Made by a program: the position numbers and the translations under genes | Notes under the pieces: model-generated | Database searches by the model: none | Told to the model about the DNA's origin: nothing | What the model saw: the letters and a program-made list of their open reading frames with translations, nothing else | Shown: positions 13,036 through 25,210 of the stretch, piece after piece | Numbering within the stretch: the stretch's first letter is position 1 | Layout of the letters: every line of letters begins with the position of its first letter | Assembly: GCA_022495005.1 (NCBI GenBank) | Contig: JAGYXB010000962.1 | Span: 558,001 to 622,000, forward strand | Direction: 5' to 3' | Length of the DNA: 64,000 nucleotides | DNA from: Rhyacophila brunnea | Lineage: Eukaryota > Arthropoda > Insecta > Trichoptera > Rhyacophilidae

Positions 13036-14324
13036 GCACCGAATTAAACATGCCGTGTTCCACACTAATTAAATTACAGTAGTATTTAACGAATCAACCT
13101 CAGTTTTCTCGTAGGTAGTACTTTTGTGAAGATTGCATATTATTATATTATAATTTGCTAACTAGGAGTTCTCCCGCTGTGTTACCATTAAAACTGTTGT
13201 TAGGTAGGTAGTGTCACACTAGAGCTTATCGTACCTTATGGTAAACGGCAAAAAAAATCGACATGATTTCGATTCGAGATGGTTGAGTGATTACGTTTAT
13301 TTCAATATCTACTAAATTAATTTACTCATTTGACAAAACACATATTTTATATGACAATTATACATGGTTATGGAATTGATTTTTAACTTATTGAAAGAGG
13401 CTCGACATTTATTAGAAGACGCTTTCTTGTTCCGAAAAAACAAGCCATGGGAAGTTATATTTTGAATCGGGCGCTCGCTAGCTAGCTCGTTTGAAGGAGA
13501 ATTGATCCCTTCTGACGTATTAGAATACGAGAGCGTCTTGCTAAAAGGCACGAATTTCAAGCAAACATCAAACTGGCGATCCTTTGATCAAATTAATCAC
13601 AATTAAAATAATACATCGGTTCACTCGTCATACCGATGTATTATTACGATGGTAACAGTAGGTACTACCTACTACCACCTGTCACTAAATGACTGAAAAG
13701 TACAATATTATATGGTTGCTCATGTCATACAAGTTTATTTATGTAATTTTACTTGTATACTTAAAAAACAATCGCGTTAAAAATGTGCGGATATAATGCT
13801 TTGCCTCTGATATTTTAAGAGTAAAAGTCCCGATAAGTAGAAACAATATAGCTACCGTTCAAAAATAAATTAAAAAACGGAACAGTTATATAAAATATAA
13901 CGATAATATATTACGATAAATACTTGTACCTAAGATATAAAAACTAAATTCCTGCTTTTCTTTCACCGATATTTCATATTTCAACGGAGAATTTATATAT
14001 TAACATCTCTGTAGCTAAAAGAAAGATTACCATAAAATTGTTACACACTAAGTAGGTAGTTAATTTTTCAACAATCATAAATTCTGTTTTATTTATTAAT
14101 ACGTTTATTACAAAGTTTTCTCTTAACGAATCAATCTCGCGTTTATCGCAGTAATTTTATCACGTTTAAATACTATGAGATAGACGTTCTCGCGCTGTCT
14201 TGCCATCAAAACTTCTAACGGAGGAACTAATTTATTTTACGAGTTACCTAACTTGCATCCTTTCGAGATGAGATTTTACTCAAATTAAGTAGACAGCAAG
14301 TATAATGATTTGGAAACTCCTTCG

Positions 14325-14560
14325 TCAACAATGGCGCACGAGTTAACCGGGATACGTTCGGGTTTCGCGGCGGCGAACGCCAGGGGCGACCAATTAGCAA
14401 TTTTCATTCCCGAGTGAAAAATTTAAAAGAAAAACAAGAAAAGCGGGCGACGGAGTTCCCCGCCGCATGGCACGTGTCGAGTGGAGGACTCCGTCAACTC
14501 CGTTTCGCTCGCGCTGCCAGATACACACTCCGGCTAAATAATAATAATAATAATAATGAC
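14325..14560. promoter_or_regulatory. GC-rich island with kappaB and E-box sites
   Basis: Contains GGAGTTCCCC (14452-14461; reverse GGGGAACTCC, a full match to GGGRNNYYCC), CACGTG (14470-14475) and CAATTAGC (homeodomain-like). It ends in an (AAT)n microsatellite (about 14537-14558). A 28-codon ATG frame at 14331 is not convincing. Candidate enhancer. Confidence 0.35.
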
Positions 14561-15154
14561 TCAGATTATTCATTATACACCAAACGTGTATATCTTTCTG
14601 AGATATTAAGTGAATTAAATATAAATAGAGAAAGGGGAGTGTTGATAATAATTTACATACCATCAATAATGATGAATCGCAGTATCGGATGAAAATACTT
14701 TTTATTTCGACGGACGCTTCTACTTCTTATGGTGCCATCCTCTAACGGAGATCGGACACCATTAGGGTAATCTTTGCTCTTATCATCTGCTACCCGGATC
14801 AGTTCGATAGAACTGCACACGTACTGATTACGGAGGTTCACTGCGACGTCATCCTCTGCTACGTTTACACTTATTGAACTATCCTTGGTTAATAAGTAAG
14901 GGAATGCTGTACTTTTGCAGTGTTGCCAATTGCCATTCACAAAAACATGCCAGATGGGGTAAAAATAAGCTATATGGCAGAATGAAACGCCAGATTTTCA
15001 AGAAAATTCAAAAAAAGCATGTTGACATCATTTTATAAAAAAAAATCCAATAAAAAGAATTTATTGATTCACAAATAATAAATAAGTCATAAAGCTCCTA
15101 AAATAATCAAGGTACGAAATTTGGTAGTGGACATAAACCAGAATATGTGTAATA

Positions 15155-16447
15155 CGAGGGTGGGTCAATAAGTCCTTAGAAAAGCCGACAGGTGGCGCGA
15201 CTAGTACTGTAAGCGGTTTGTTTTCATGCAGCGGCACTACCGATTCAGTATGCTGCGAAGTTTCAATCAGATTGGTCGGGTTGTTGTGTGTTCTCGTACA
15301 TTTAAAAAAAAAATTTGCTTGTGGAAAATGGAAAAATGGAAAATTGAGTTTAGAGCTGTTATTAAACATTTTAATATAAAAGGGTTAACAGCAAAGGAAA
15401 TAAAAAATGAGTTGGATTTAGTTCACGGCATATCTGCTCCTTCACTTGCAACTATTTATAACTGGTTAAATGAATTTAAACGTGGTCGTACATCAACAAA
15501 GGATGAACCACGCTCAGGACGTCCTGTAGAGGTGACTACACCAGAAATGATCAATAAAATCCACGATATGGTGTTAAGTGACCGAAGATTAAAGTTGAGT
15601 GAGATAATTGAGGTTAAAGGGATCTCAAAAGGTAGCGTCATTTCTATTTTACATGACAAATTGGGCATGAAAAAATTTCTGCAAGATGGGTGCCGCGTTT
15701 GCTCACAGTCGACAATAAACGCAATAGGGTGGTGGCCTCTAAAGCCCTGTTGTCGCTCATGCAACGCAATCCGGATGAATTTTTTCGTCGCTTTCTGACT
15801 GTAGATGAAACATGGATACACCACTATACTCCCGAGACGAAAGAACAGTCAAAGCAGTGGATTGCGAAAGGCGAACCATGTCCAAAGAAGGCGAAAACCG
15901 TAAAATCAGCTGGTAAGGTTATGGCTACTGTATTTTGGGATGCACGTGAAATTATTTTCGTTGACTATTTGGAAAAAGGAAAAACAATAACAGGGGATTA
16001 TTATGCATCTTTATTGGACCAGCTAAAAAACAAAATTGAAGAAAAACGGCCTCATTTAAACAGGAAAAAAATCCTCTTTCATCAGGACAATGCCCGTGTT
16101 CACACATGTTTACGATCAATGGCTAAAATTGAAGAATTGAAGTTCGAATTGGTCGACCACCCACCGTATTCGCCAGATTTAGCCCCCAGTGACTTTTTCC
16201 TTTTCCCAAACTTAAAAAAATGGCTAAGTGGACAACGTTTTTTTTCAAATGAAGAAGTCATCGATCGGACAAATGCTTATTTTGAGGACCTTCCGAAAAC
16301 TTATTTTTCTGACGGTTTAAAAAAAATTGAGAAACGTCTAACCAAGTGTATTGAGCTCCAAGGAGATTATGTTGAGAAATAAAAAAAAAATACAAAAATA
16401 AAAACTGTTTTAATGCTTTTTTCTAAGGAATTATTGACCCACCCTCG
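15155..16447 (+). mobile_element. mariner element, 1293 bp, nearly complete
   Basis: Inverted termini start CGAGGGTGGGTCAATAA and match over 29 bp with one mismatch (15155-15183 and 16419-16447). TA target duplications flank both ends (15153-15154, 16448-16449). Length, TIRs and a DD34D transposase place it in the mariner family of Tc1/mariner. The one mismatch between TIRs and one coding lesion indicate a fairly recent copy. Confidence 0.95.
15328..16382 (+). pseudogene. mariner transposase with one frameshift
   Basis: The first part (15328 to about 15678) encodes the paired HTH DNA-binding region, with TIYNWLNEFKRGRTS and the linker RSGRPVEV. A single-base loss near 15676-15680 shifts the frame, and the catalytic part continues to the TAA at 16380. 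Catalytic Asp residues are in TVDETWIHHY (codon 15804), FHQDNARVH (16086) and YSPDLAPSDFF (16191), with 34 residues between the second and third, so DD34D. Apart from the frameshift no other stop was seen. The start at 15328 (MEKWKIEFRA) is chosen because the upstream sequence is untranslated lead-in after the TIR. Confidence 0.9.
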
Positions 16448-16449
16448 TA

Positions 16450-18471
16450 TTAACACTAAACACACATATTCTACGCATGATATTTGTGAAAACTTTACAG
16501 ATATAAGAGTATTTTTTTTATATATTTTAAATAAAAAAATATCACGACTAACTAGATATTTCAATAAGTAGTTAAATCTGATTTAGAGATAGTTTTTTTT
16601 ACTATTTATATGAAACTAACAAACCTGATTATTTTTTATTTATAATAAACCATCATAATATTATAACAGTCATAACCATACAAACTAATGTGATAGATAT
16701 TACATAAACAATATAACAGCGAAATTATCAGTACGTTTAATAAAACATAGAACGAGTTATAATCGAATATAAGAAGAATTCAAAACGAGATTATTTTACT
16801 GACTGTCAACATTTCCAATTTCCGCGATACGACTTCGGAAGACCTCGAGAAAATTAACTGAAATGATTTTTCTCCCGGAAAAATATACTTCTTTCTAGGT
16901 GGAAATGTAAATAGGTACTGATTTCGGTAATTAATTTACTTATAAATGCCGTGTTTCCGGGAAATCTAATTGTGTTTGTTTAGTTACGACGTGAAATTGA
17001 TTTAAAGTTAAAAATCTAGAAGCCCTCCTGTAAAACTTATAATACGAATAACATCGCGAAAAAGCATATTTTAATTATACGAAAACTGAGAAATACATGG
17101 AATTGATCCGTGCAATGTGGTAATAATACAATTCTGTAATATTTAAAAAAATGTGTAACTATGGCTTGCCTATTCAACAACGGACTATGCAATATTTTAC
17201 TTGGTGTTTTTCTTAAGATTTTGTAAATAAATTATTTAACTTGAGCGATTAAAAATTTGTCACCGCCAAAGAAGTAATAATACATTAAAGAAAATTTGTG
17301 AAAATGTTTAGGGCTAAATTTGAATTTTTGTTGAGCAATGTGAGATTTAACAGGCTTTACCCAAAAATAATATATTAAGTAAGTAATATGAATGCCATTA
17401 ATAATTTATTTCTAACACCACCCTTCCTTCGGTCGAAAATTTTTCGATAATAAATCATTTTCGATGTGTTTCGTAATAATAATTGTAATTAAAAAGGTGA
17501 ATAATTATATTTAAAAAACTTGGACCCAAAATAACCAAAAACATTCATAATATTAAAGGCTTCATTAATTTAAGCTTATTTTTTATGGCGCGTATTGAGA
17601 AATAAAATTGAAAAGTACAAAAATATTGCTATTTTGAAATTCAACCAATGGTTGTTTGGTTTGTTCAAATTATTAATTGAATTGGTGTGTATATGCGATA
17701 AAGCTTGATAATGAAGTTATTTAAAACAACGTTTTTGTGGATTCTACAATTTAAGAATTATCGTGTTCGATATTTAGGGCAATAAACACATAGTCCGAAG
17801 ATAACAATTACATGAAAAGTATTTCATTTAAATTTGAGACATTTTTCCAGAAATTCAAAGATTTTTTATTTGATGTTTGTACACCTAGTTGTTAACCATT
17901 TGAGAAGAATGTCCTCAAAGCAGGATTTAATGCCATTAACCAAAGACGATTATTCTCACTCAAAAGTAAAAAGACAAATCTAATTTAGAATTATTCGGAC
18001 ATTGACCAAATTTTTTAAAAGTCCCATTTGAGAGTGGTAAAATAAATCTGCGTCACTAAAAATAACATATTTTCTCTTGGATTGAAAGTATACTCGAATG
18101 CGACGACTGCATCGTTTGTATTTGGTGCCAAAATTTAAATAAAAAAGGAAACGTCAATAAATATCTAGAATCTAGAAGAAGACTATATATTTATTATTCA
18201 AAAGAATGTTTCAATATTAATTTCTGTTTGAATGACTAATATACGAGAACAACCGTAGGAAGATTGGATTTTAAATTTGGGTTTTTGACCCGATCACTGT
18301 ACTTTTGTTCATCTCAAAAATGCTTGTATACAACAAAGTTTTGCATGGCGGTTTCACATATGATAGGTTATCTGTATGAGGCGTCCCCTACTCCTGGTAA
18401 TCCGCTACGGGTCTCGGCGCAGGCAACGCGCATATTAATTATAAGTCATACTAAGTTGTCTTTAATTATAT
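16450..18471. other. intronic, nothing recognised
   Basis: Strongly AT-rich, no repeats or frames of note. Confidence 0.5.
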
Positions 18472-18755
18472 TAAGGGTAAGATGAGGCATGGTCTAAAAA
18501 GATCGTGGCTAGGCGATGCGCGGATTGTGCAAATGACGCGTGCCGAACGAAATATAATTTGTCATATAAATCCAACATGCGTCCATTTAATGTTCTATTA
18601 GTAACAATAATAATATATTCATTGACATGTTTTCTTTTTCAAGTAAATGGGTAACGTATTTTAGTCATCTTTACAAGATTTAAGAATTAATACCCCCCTC
18701 GCCATCACGAAACAAATTGACGTGTTCACAACTCGACTTTCTAATTCGATAATTA
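18472..18755 (+). repeat. TTAA-flanked MITE, copy 3 (3' truncated)
   Basis: Shares the GGTCTAAAAAGATCGTGGCT start region, the middle TTTAATGTTCTATTAGTA segment and the ACGAAACAAATTGACGTGTT block with the other copies. Similarity stops near 18741, before the CGCGCCTATAGTT end seen elsewhere. Confidence 0.75.
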
Positions 18756-20739
18756 AATAGTAATTAACTGGTCAGCAGTGAATGAGAATTTTATATATAT
18801 AATCAACCCAAATAATAAGAAGACAGACATCTGCACGTATTTCACTGGTGATCTATCAAATAAATCACACCTGTATTATAAACGATCTAACAATACACAT
18901 TGATCATATTTTCCGAGCACACTAATGATAATCGACGGCAGTGTGGAAAAAAGCCAGCGAGACTTCCAGTCCGGAGACCAGAGACTGATGAAACCAAATA
19001 AAGAACAACAAATAAGTCACATAAATATTCACACTAACATGATGCATACAAAACTTAATGGCGTATGCCGTATGTATGGTGATCAGGACTCTAGAACATC
19101 AATGGGTTTCCAATCATACAAGCATAAGTACTTCTAGCAAGAGATTCACAAGTCAATATACGAGCATTGAAAAGCCCACGTTCACCGGCTAATAAAGCCA
19201 AGTCATTAAACGCAAATTTGAGTCACAGATAGCGATGACTTCGCTTATTAAAGTCCTAAGAAAATCGTCACTGAGATCATTGAATAGTCACAGTATTGGA
19301 TTTATGCCAGAGATACCAATTGGCCAGTGTCATGAATCCTTTTGAGTTTTGGTGGTTTGAAAGACCAAAGAACATTATAATTTATAACATGAGTAGGTAC
19401 CATAATAATATATTATATTTGGGAAATGAATCAATAATAATTGAAATAACGTTTGCAATACTGAGTACATGTAACCGATTAAAAGTGAAATACCATGTTG
19501 GCGCACGCTCATAATGCTTAGTCTATAATGTAGAATTGGTAAGCAACTCAGGACAAGTACATATTCAGATGACAGGAGTAAAATGAATATCAAATTTTCA
19601 TTAAGTAAACAGAACTGGTATAAGTACATTTCATACATTAGGTATCATGACTTACCACTAGGTAAACGTTGAACACCTTGAAAAGAGTTTAACTTTATTC
19701 AAGTAATAGGTATCTAACGAATTTGGTAGGTACCTATCTTAAATCAAACTACCTAAAAGAAATGTACTATTATACCAGTGACAGTAGTATCTGAAATTTA
19801 CCATCTTCAATCCCTTACAATTGGATAGGTTTCAACACGGTACTTATGTCGATTTAAATACTAAGCATAACTAAGTACATATATGTTACCCATATTACAA
19901 AAAAACAAACAAATAAACCGTGAAATATAATATTTTCATTCAAATAATAGAAGTAGAAATATTTTGCTCACCGATTCACACCCACCGCATTTTCATTCAT
20001 AAAACCTCGCGATCAATTTCTTTTATAAAATGAATTTCGCTAAATACTCCGGTACGTACTTATATACAGATAGTAAAATGCGAAGAGACCACCACAATGA
20101 AAAATGCCTTCGTCATTATCTCTTTGTTTTCGTATTACGTATAGTCGTATAATTCCGGGAATCAATATTGGTCGTAAGGTCAAATATTAGCAAAATACTA
20201 CGCAAGATAAACCATAATAGGTCAATACTAAAGCATACATTGAACCTAGATAAATTAATTAGAATTAGTGTCAACAAAAACATTCTGAAATAATATGCTG
20301 ATCTATATAACTTGTGTTTTTATTAATAATTACTGCTTAAACTTCCCATAGTAACTTGAAAGTATTTAAAGAAAAAATGTGTAGTCAATCTGGTCCAATA
20401 AACGTGACGGAATTATATTGATAATAAGATTAATAAGTAATGACTGCTGATATTATTTGGCAACACTGGACGCTTGTATAATAGATATACAAATCGGGTA
20501 ATTAGTAAGACGACAATTAGGTACATCTATTAAGTTTAGTATAACATTGTCTAACACACTTCAAGGATAAATACTTAGATAGTTCAGCGTGAACTTGTTG
20601 CGAATTACTGCATAGAAGTTGAAATTATAGCCATTAATTGTTAAATTAATAAAGCATTTAGCTATTAACTGTGAGACTGGCTGACCATTTTGTATTGTTT
20701 CAATCTAAACAAATATTTTTCAATTAATACTCTACGACC
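18756..20739. other. intronic, nothing recognised
   Basis: AT-rich with short open frames lacking bias; GGTACCTA-type tracts typical of Lepidoptera near 19720. Confidence 0.45.
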
Positions 20740-21060
20740 TACGTCTACGTCTTGTACTCTACATCGGGTCTTTGTTTGGGAGGAAACACGCGTGTACGGT
20801 CTCGCAAGATCGCCGCGGGATTCAAACTCTGTTAATAATATTCATGATATTTTTTGTTCATTGTTGTCAAAACCGCATGACCGAGTATTGCGTGACAGAT
20901 GATTTGGCCATGACCTAGCTTCCTTTTTGCACGGGTCGCGTCTCCATCCCTCTCTGATTTCAGAGACATGCAAGAGTAATCGCCGTGGAACTCTTGATTA
21001 CTTTGGTCCATTAATCGGGTGGAGGTTTTCTCATCCTTTTTAACCTTAGACCTGATAAAA
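20740..21060. promoter_or_regulatory. moderately GC-rich stretch, candidate enhancer
   Basis: Raised GC content with CATTGTTGTC (Sox-like) and CCATTAATCGG (homeodomain-like). No coding frame. Confidence 0.2.
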
Positions 21061-21626
21061 TACCACATCTTTTTCTACGTATGAGAAGTTATAGTTAATC
21101 TTGGATATATAGTAAAGATTTCCAACGTCTCTATTCGATTACAAGTTGGAAATTGTCTCAGTTGTCGTTTTCTTACATTACATTTTTTCCTACACGACCA
21201 TATCTACAGTATTAACATTTTTTATTAGTTAAGCTTAAATTATGGCACTTGATAAAATCCAAGTGTACGAAACGTGTGTAGTAGACTATTTTTTATATCT
21301 GGCAAATTACCAATTTGCGATAAATACATTGTATAAAGAATACGGGCACAACAATGTACATACAGTATCTAAAGATATGCAATTGACGGTGGTAGGAGTA
21401 TGAGAAAACATTTCAAAGAGTATCATGAATTTGTTATGTCTGTAATCGAATGCGGAAGTTATCCGGAAACAGTTTATTTTCTTCACCTCTACTAAGACCG
21501 TGCGGCTCCGGAAAATGAGTGAAATAGAAATACAATGATTGAACGAAATCGTGATTAAATGTTATAAGAAAGGCGTCGTCGGCTAATCAATAAAGATGTG
21601 CGAGGCATCAAACCAATGGCACTCAC

Positions 21627-21819
21627 GTATCATCTTTGTCTTGGTCGGCTGCGGAAAGACGACGCGCGCGATGAGGTCGCAGGTCCTGCGCGCGGACACC
21701 AGGCAGGACGCGTAGTGCGGCCACTCGCGCTGCGACGTCACCAGGCTCGCCCGCGGCCACATCACATGCATGAAGAGCTCCAGCGAGATCTCGGCGAGGG
21801 GCAGCGCGATGGGGCACAT
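21627..21819 (-). CDS. candidate alternative first coding exon (64 codons), possibly of sgg
   Basis: Within AT-rich DNA this minus-strand frame has G or C at nearly every third codon position, the mark of a lepidopteran coding exon, while the other frames do not. It opens at ATG 21819 in excellent context (CGCACCATG) and encodes MCPIALPLAEISLELFMHVM through WPHYASCLVSARRTCD to PQPTKTKMI. It stops at a strong donor, ATAC|GTGAGT (intron from 21626). The single carried base gives the same phase as sgg exon 1, so it could splice to the same exon 2 and give a GSK3 isoform with a different N-terminus. The frame is open upstream to 21873, so an internal exon is also possible. I do not recognise the protein. 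Confidence 0.5.
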
Positions 21820-21980
21820 GGTGCGGCGAGCTTTCGCACGCCCCGTCTTGCCAGTAAGTAGTTCCCGTGCCAAAACGATCCAATATTATAAAGTTGTCAT
21901 TATTTTTTAAAAGCTATTTGGCAATCTTGTTTGAACAAAAAAAATGTTTACGTGTGTAAGTACGTGGGTAGCGTAGCCGG

Positions 21981-22215
21981 CAAAGTGTCCCAACCTTGTT
22001 CGCACCACGGCACACTATTCATATCATAAAACCTTCGCGACAGACTGAAGAATATTTATGTAGGGAGTGGGGGGGGGAGGGTGTTGTAACGATACGTTTC
22101 GTTACTTCATATCTTTCCAATAAATATAATAATTTAATGTGATTTTTTGTAAAACACTTAAGATTATTTTGCGGTACAACAGTATGCCACGGCACACCAG
22201 TTGGGAAGCTCTGAC
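21981..22215 (+). mobile_element. hAT MITE with 8-bp target duplication
   Basis: Left end CAAAGTGTCCCAACC..CCACGGCACAC pairs with right end (reverse) CAGAGCTTCCCAACTGG..GTGCCGTGGCATAC. Flanks gtagccgg and gtagctgg match 7 of 8. It lies about 160 bp upstream of the candidate alternative exon ATG and contains a G9 run near 22070. Confidence 0.7.
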
Positions 22216-22659
22216 GTAGCTGGTACAACTGCAGAAACTCGCGGAAGATTCAACAAAAATACTTCTATGCCAAGTGTGTATATACCTACTATATGTTACA
22301 AATGTTACACTATTAGGTATTATAGTTCGTAACGTTTATACTCGGTCATTTTGGGATGAGAAAGTACACTAGTTACGTAAGTAATAATTATGATAGAATC
22401 AAACAAAAATATGTTTTATCTAAAATAGATACGAACATCACTGTATTATTCAAATACGGCCGGAAACAAGACACTGAGATTTCACAGCTGTCAACATAGA
22501 TCTTTATAGAACACTATCTACAAATCAATTTGATTCCACTGAAAACACTTGCACAAACTAATAAATAACACTGTTGACGCACATAAATTCCGAATGATTA
22601 GATAGGTACACACGTCAGTGGTCTATGATGTAAGATTTGCGCAAGTACCGCAGAGTTTG

Positions 22660-22900
22660 GTTAAGTATTAGGTCGTTCAACGGCGCATCGGTGGCATGGT
22701 TGAAGAGCTTGTCTGATGCTGCAGACCGCAGGAGGGAATATTGTGCACGCGGCGTCGTCGGTCTGGCAAAACGACTGGCCGGCTGACAAGAGCGCGGCGG
22801 AGACGAACGGTCGACCTCGCCACAGATAAATTCGCTCGTCGCTGATAGCAAACGCGATTCACGGTCGCAGCTGTGGTGGAGAAAAAATAAACGGAGAACA
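22660..22900. promoter_or_regulatory. GC-rich island upstream of the candidate alternative exon
   Basis: Lies 0.85-1.1 kb upstream (minus-strand sense) of the exon at 21627-21819, so it may be its promoter or an untranslated exon. No coding frame has the codon bias of that exon, and no clear donor was found. Confidence 0.3.
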
Positions 22901-23020
22901 ACCGACTGTCAAATCGCTTGGCTAATGAATTCGTGAATGCATTTGTGGGAGTGAGCGCTCAAAACAAAGTCCGAAATGATCAAGGCATTGCTTAGATACA
23001 TGCCGAAGTATAATGACGGC

Positions 23021-23630
23021 CAGGGACGGATTAATTGGCCCGGAACACCGGGAGAAATAATTACCGTATTGCATCGATTATAAGATACAATGTTTTTTAC
23101 TTTCGCATTTTGGTGTCTCTGAATTCGGTTGTGCGCCTTATAATAAATTGGTGGCGTCTTGCAAATGTTGTCGAAAACGATATTTTATGGGAAAGATCAA
23201 CGAACCTGGGTCGAAATGTGATTCAGAAACTGAAGGAGTTTCAAATTCTGGCAGTGATGTTAATACGAATGCGCATACATATTAAACTGCCTTGTATTGC
23301 TGTCTGCATTGACTTATTGATGATTTATTTAGAACATACTGGGGAAGTATGTTACGTTCGAAATGACTGAGAGGATTGGAATCAACTTGGAGAGACCTTA
23401 ATCGTCGCGAAGAACGCATGTACAATGCACATACATATCTTTATTTTAATTTTAAATTCGATGAATCTAAAGTGATTGAAATAAACAAAAATATTACAAA
23501 GGATGTAATCAAATAATTAAACAACTACATCATAAGAAGAATTTGGTGAACTAAACTTTGATGATAAATTAATGAATTTGGGATGATTGTCTAAAAAGTC
23601 ACGGGTCGATTTCAGATCAATCCGCCCCTG
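23021..23630 (+). mobile_element. hAT-like non-autonomous element (610 bp)
   Basis: Left CAGGGACGGATTAATTGGCC and right (reverse) CAGGGGCGGATTGATCTG form terminal repeats of hAT character. Flanking octamers share only the central GACG, so the duplication is eroded. The interior encodes nothing recognisable. Confidence 0.6.
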
Positions 23631-24449
23631 CCGACGATAGTATATTTTGATTCAATCATTATACCGAAAATAACAATAATGATACAGGTGCATTTAAAGA
23701 CGTGGCTGATTAATTCATTTTGTCTGTATTGGTGTATTTAAAACCAAACTACTCACACACACACCGAGTGAAATATAATAATTATTGAATGATGACGTAT
23801 TAATTATTATCAATGATTCCATCATAATTACCTGATTGCATAGAAGTCATCAACAAATAAACGGTAGACAATTAAGTAAGTACTCTGAGATGCCCCAAAC
23901 ATTCGAAGATCGGAAATAATTTCTCTTTTTGAATAAGTTAGTATGTGCCCAATAAGAAAATTATATAATATTCCTATACGATTAATATTTTCGTTGGTGC
24001 GGTATGGATGCACCGAAGGAGAAATCTCCTATCGCATACAACGGGTCATCAAACTGCTATAAATTATCTTAGGTATAGTATTAAAAAAACATTCTACCGA
24101 AACAAATTGGCGACATCTGTATTTCGTTACGAGAGGCAAAGATAATAAAATTAGACATGCGCCGCGAAGCGTAATAATATATAGTAATATTAATATCATA
24201 TCGCTTTCAAACCAAGAGTTGCAAAGGTATGAAATGAAATATCGACATCTTTCGACAATTAGTGCGGTTTACCAATCATTATTGGTTATTAACTTATTAT
24301 ACATTAATTCTAGACACACCTCATCCCATTGAACTATCGTTGAGTGAGCAAGTGAACGGTAACAGTTACATAATATAAGATATGTTTATAATTTAGAACA
24401 GCCTCGAAATACAGCTACATCAATTCAAAAAAATATTTTAAAAAACTTG

Positions 24450-24520
24450 CGACCTAATAGGATTTTAACCCACATCCATCGCAATCCGGGCGAAATACTC
24501 TCACACGGAATGCAATGATT
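24450..24520 (-). repeat. tRNA-like SINE head fragment
   Basis: Minus-strand sequence GTGTGAGAGTATTTCGCCCG, then GTGGGTTAAAATCC, looks like a degenerate tRNA head with a B-box near 24471. No clear tail or target duplication. Confidence 0.35.
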
Positions 24521-24659
24521 GTGGGTCCAAATTTTTTTCTAGAATATATTATTATATCTTAAGTAAATGTTTCTGACATCGTTCAAATTAGTTTTTATTA
24601 TTATTGAACGAAGAACGTTAAGTTCTTAAATCTAGAGTACTGATAAGTATCATATATCA

Positions 24660-25210
24660 TAATTATTCGGCGCTTCGCATTAGAAAAAAGAAAGTGCCTG
24701 TCCCGCTTGGTTGGATGAATTCAATTATAAGTAGGTAAGAGCTCGCGTCCATTACGACGGCCAGTCGCAGCAACACGTCGCAATAGTGTGTATATTGTAT
24801 AGTTATGAAGAAAAAAGAGGCGGGATAAAGCAGGGATAAGCCGGCTCTCACATCAAAACTCGCCTCGCCTGCAACCGCAGATTGGTCGAATTCGACTTTT
24901 TAGTTTGAAATAAACATCTACTGTTGCAATCGACAAGTGACGCAAACACCTACGAATTAGCCATTCCTATACCGGCTCGCCGATCACTGCATCCAAATAT
25001 TTATACGTTTCGAAGGTAACGTGCGACTGTCGGTAGGTAGATGTGCGCGGTCTTCATATGCAACACCGGATCGACGTTCTTGGAAGATTTGATTTATGGC
25101 GCCCTGAGCCGGTGAAGAGGCGATCACTGTGCATCGAAAACGTCGGGTAGTTAGCCGATCCATCAGCTGTTGCAACGTGTTGGAGTGGCTTGCCGTCGTA
25201 GTGGGCGCAA
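24660..25210. promoter_or_regulatory. mixed-composition stretch, candidate regulatory
   Basis: Patchy GC-rich segments (24740-24900, 25000-25200) without convincing frames or repeat structure. Confidence 0.2.

Noticed and set aside
14331..14417. 28-codon ATG frame (MAHELTGIRSG..) with good initiation context
   Set aside because: No splice donor, no continuation and no family signal; more likely chance within a GC-rich island.
21598..21883. Two other long frames over the 21.6-kb exon (plus strand and second minus frame)
   Set aside because: They lack the third-position G/C bias; they are shadows of the minus frame ending at 21627.
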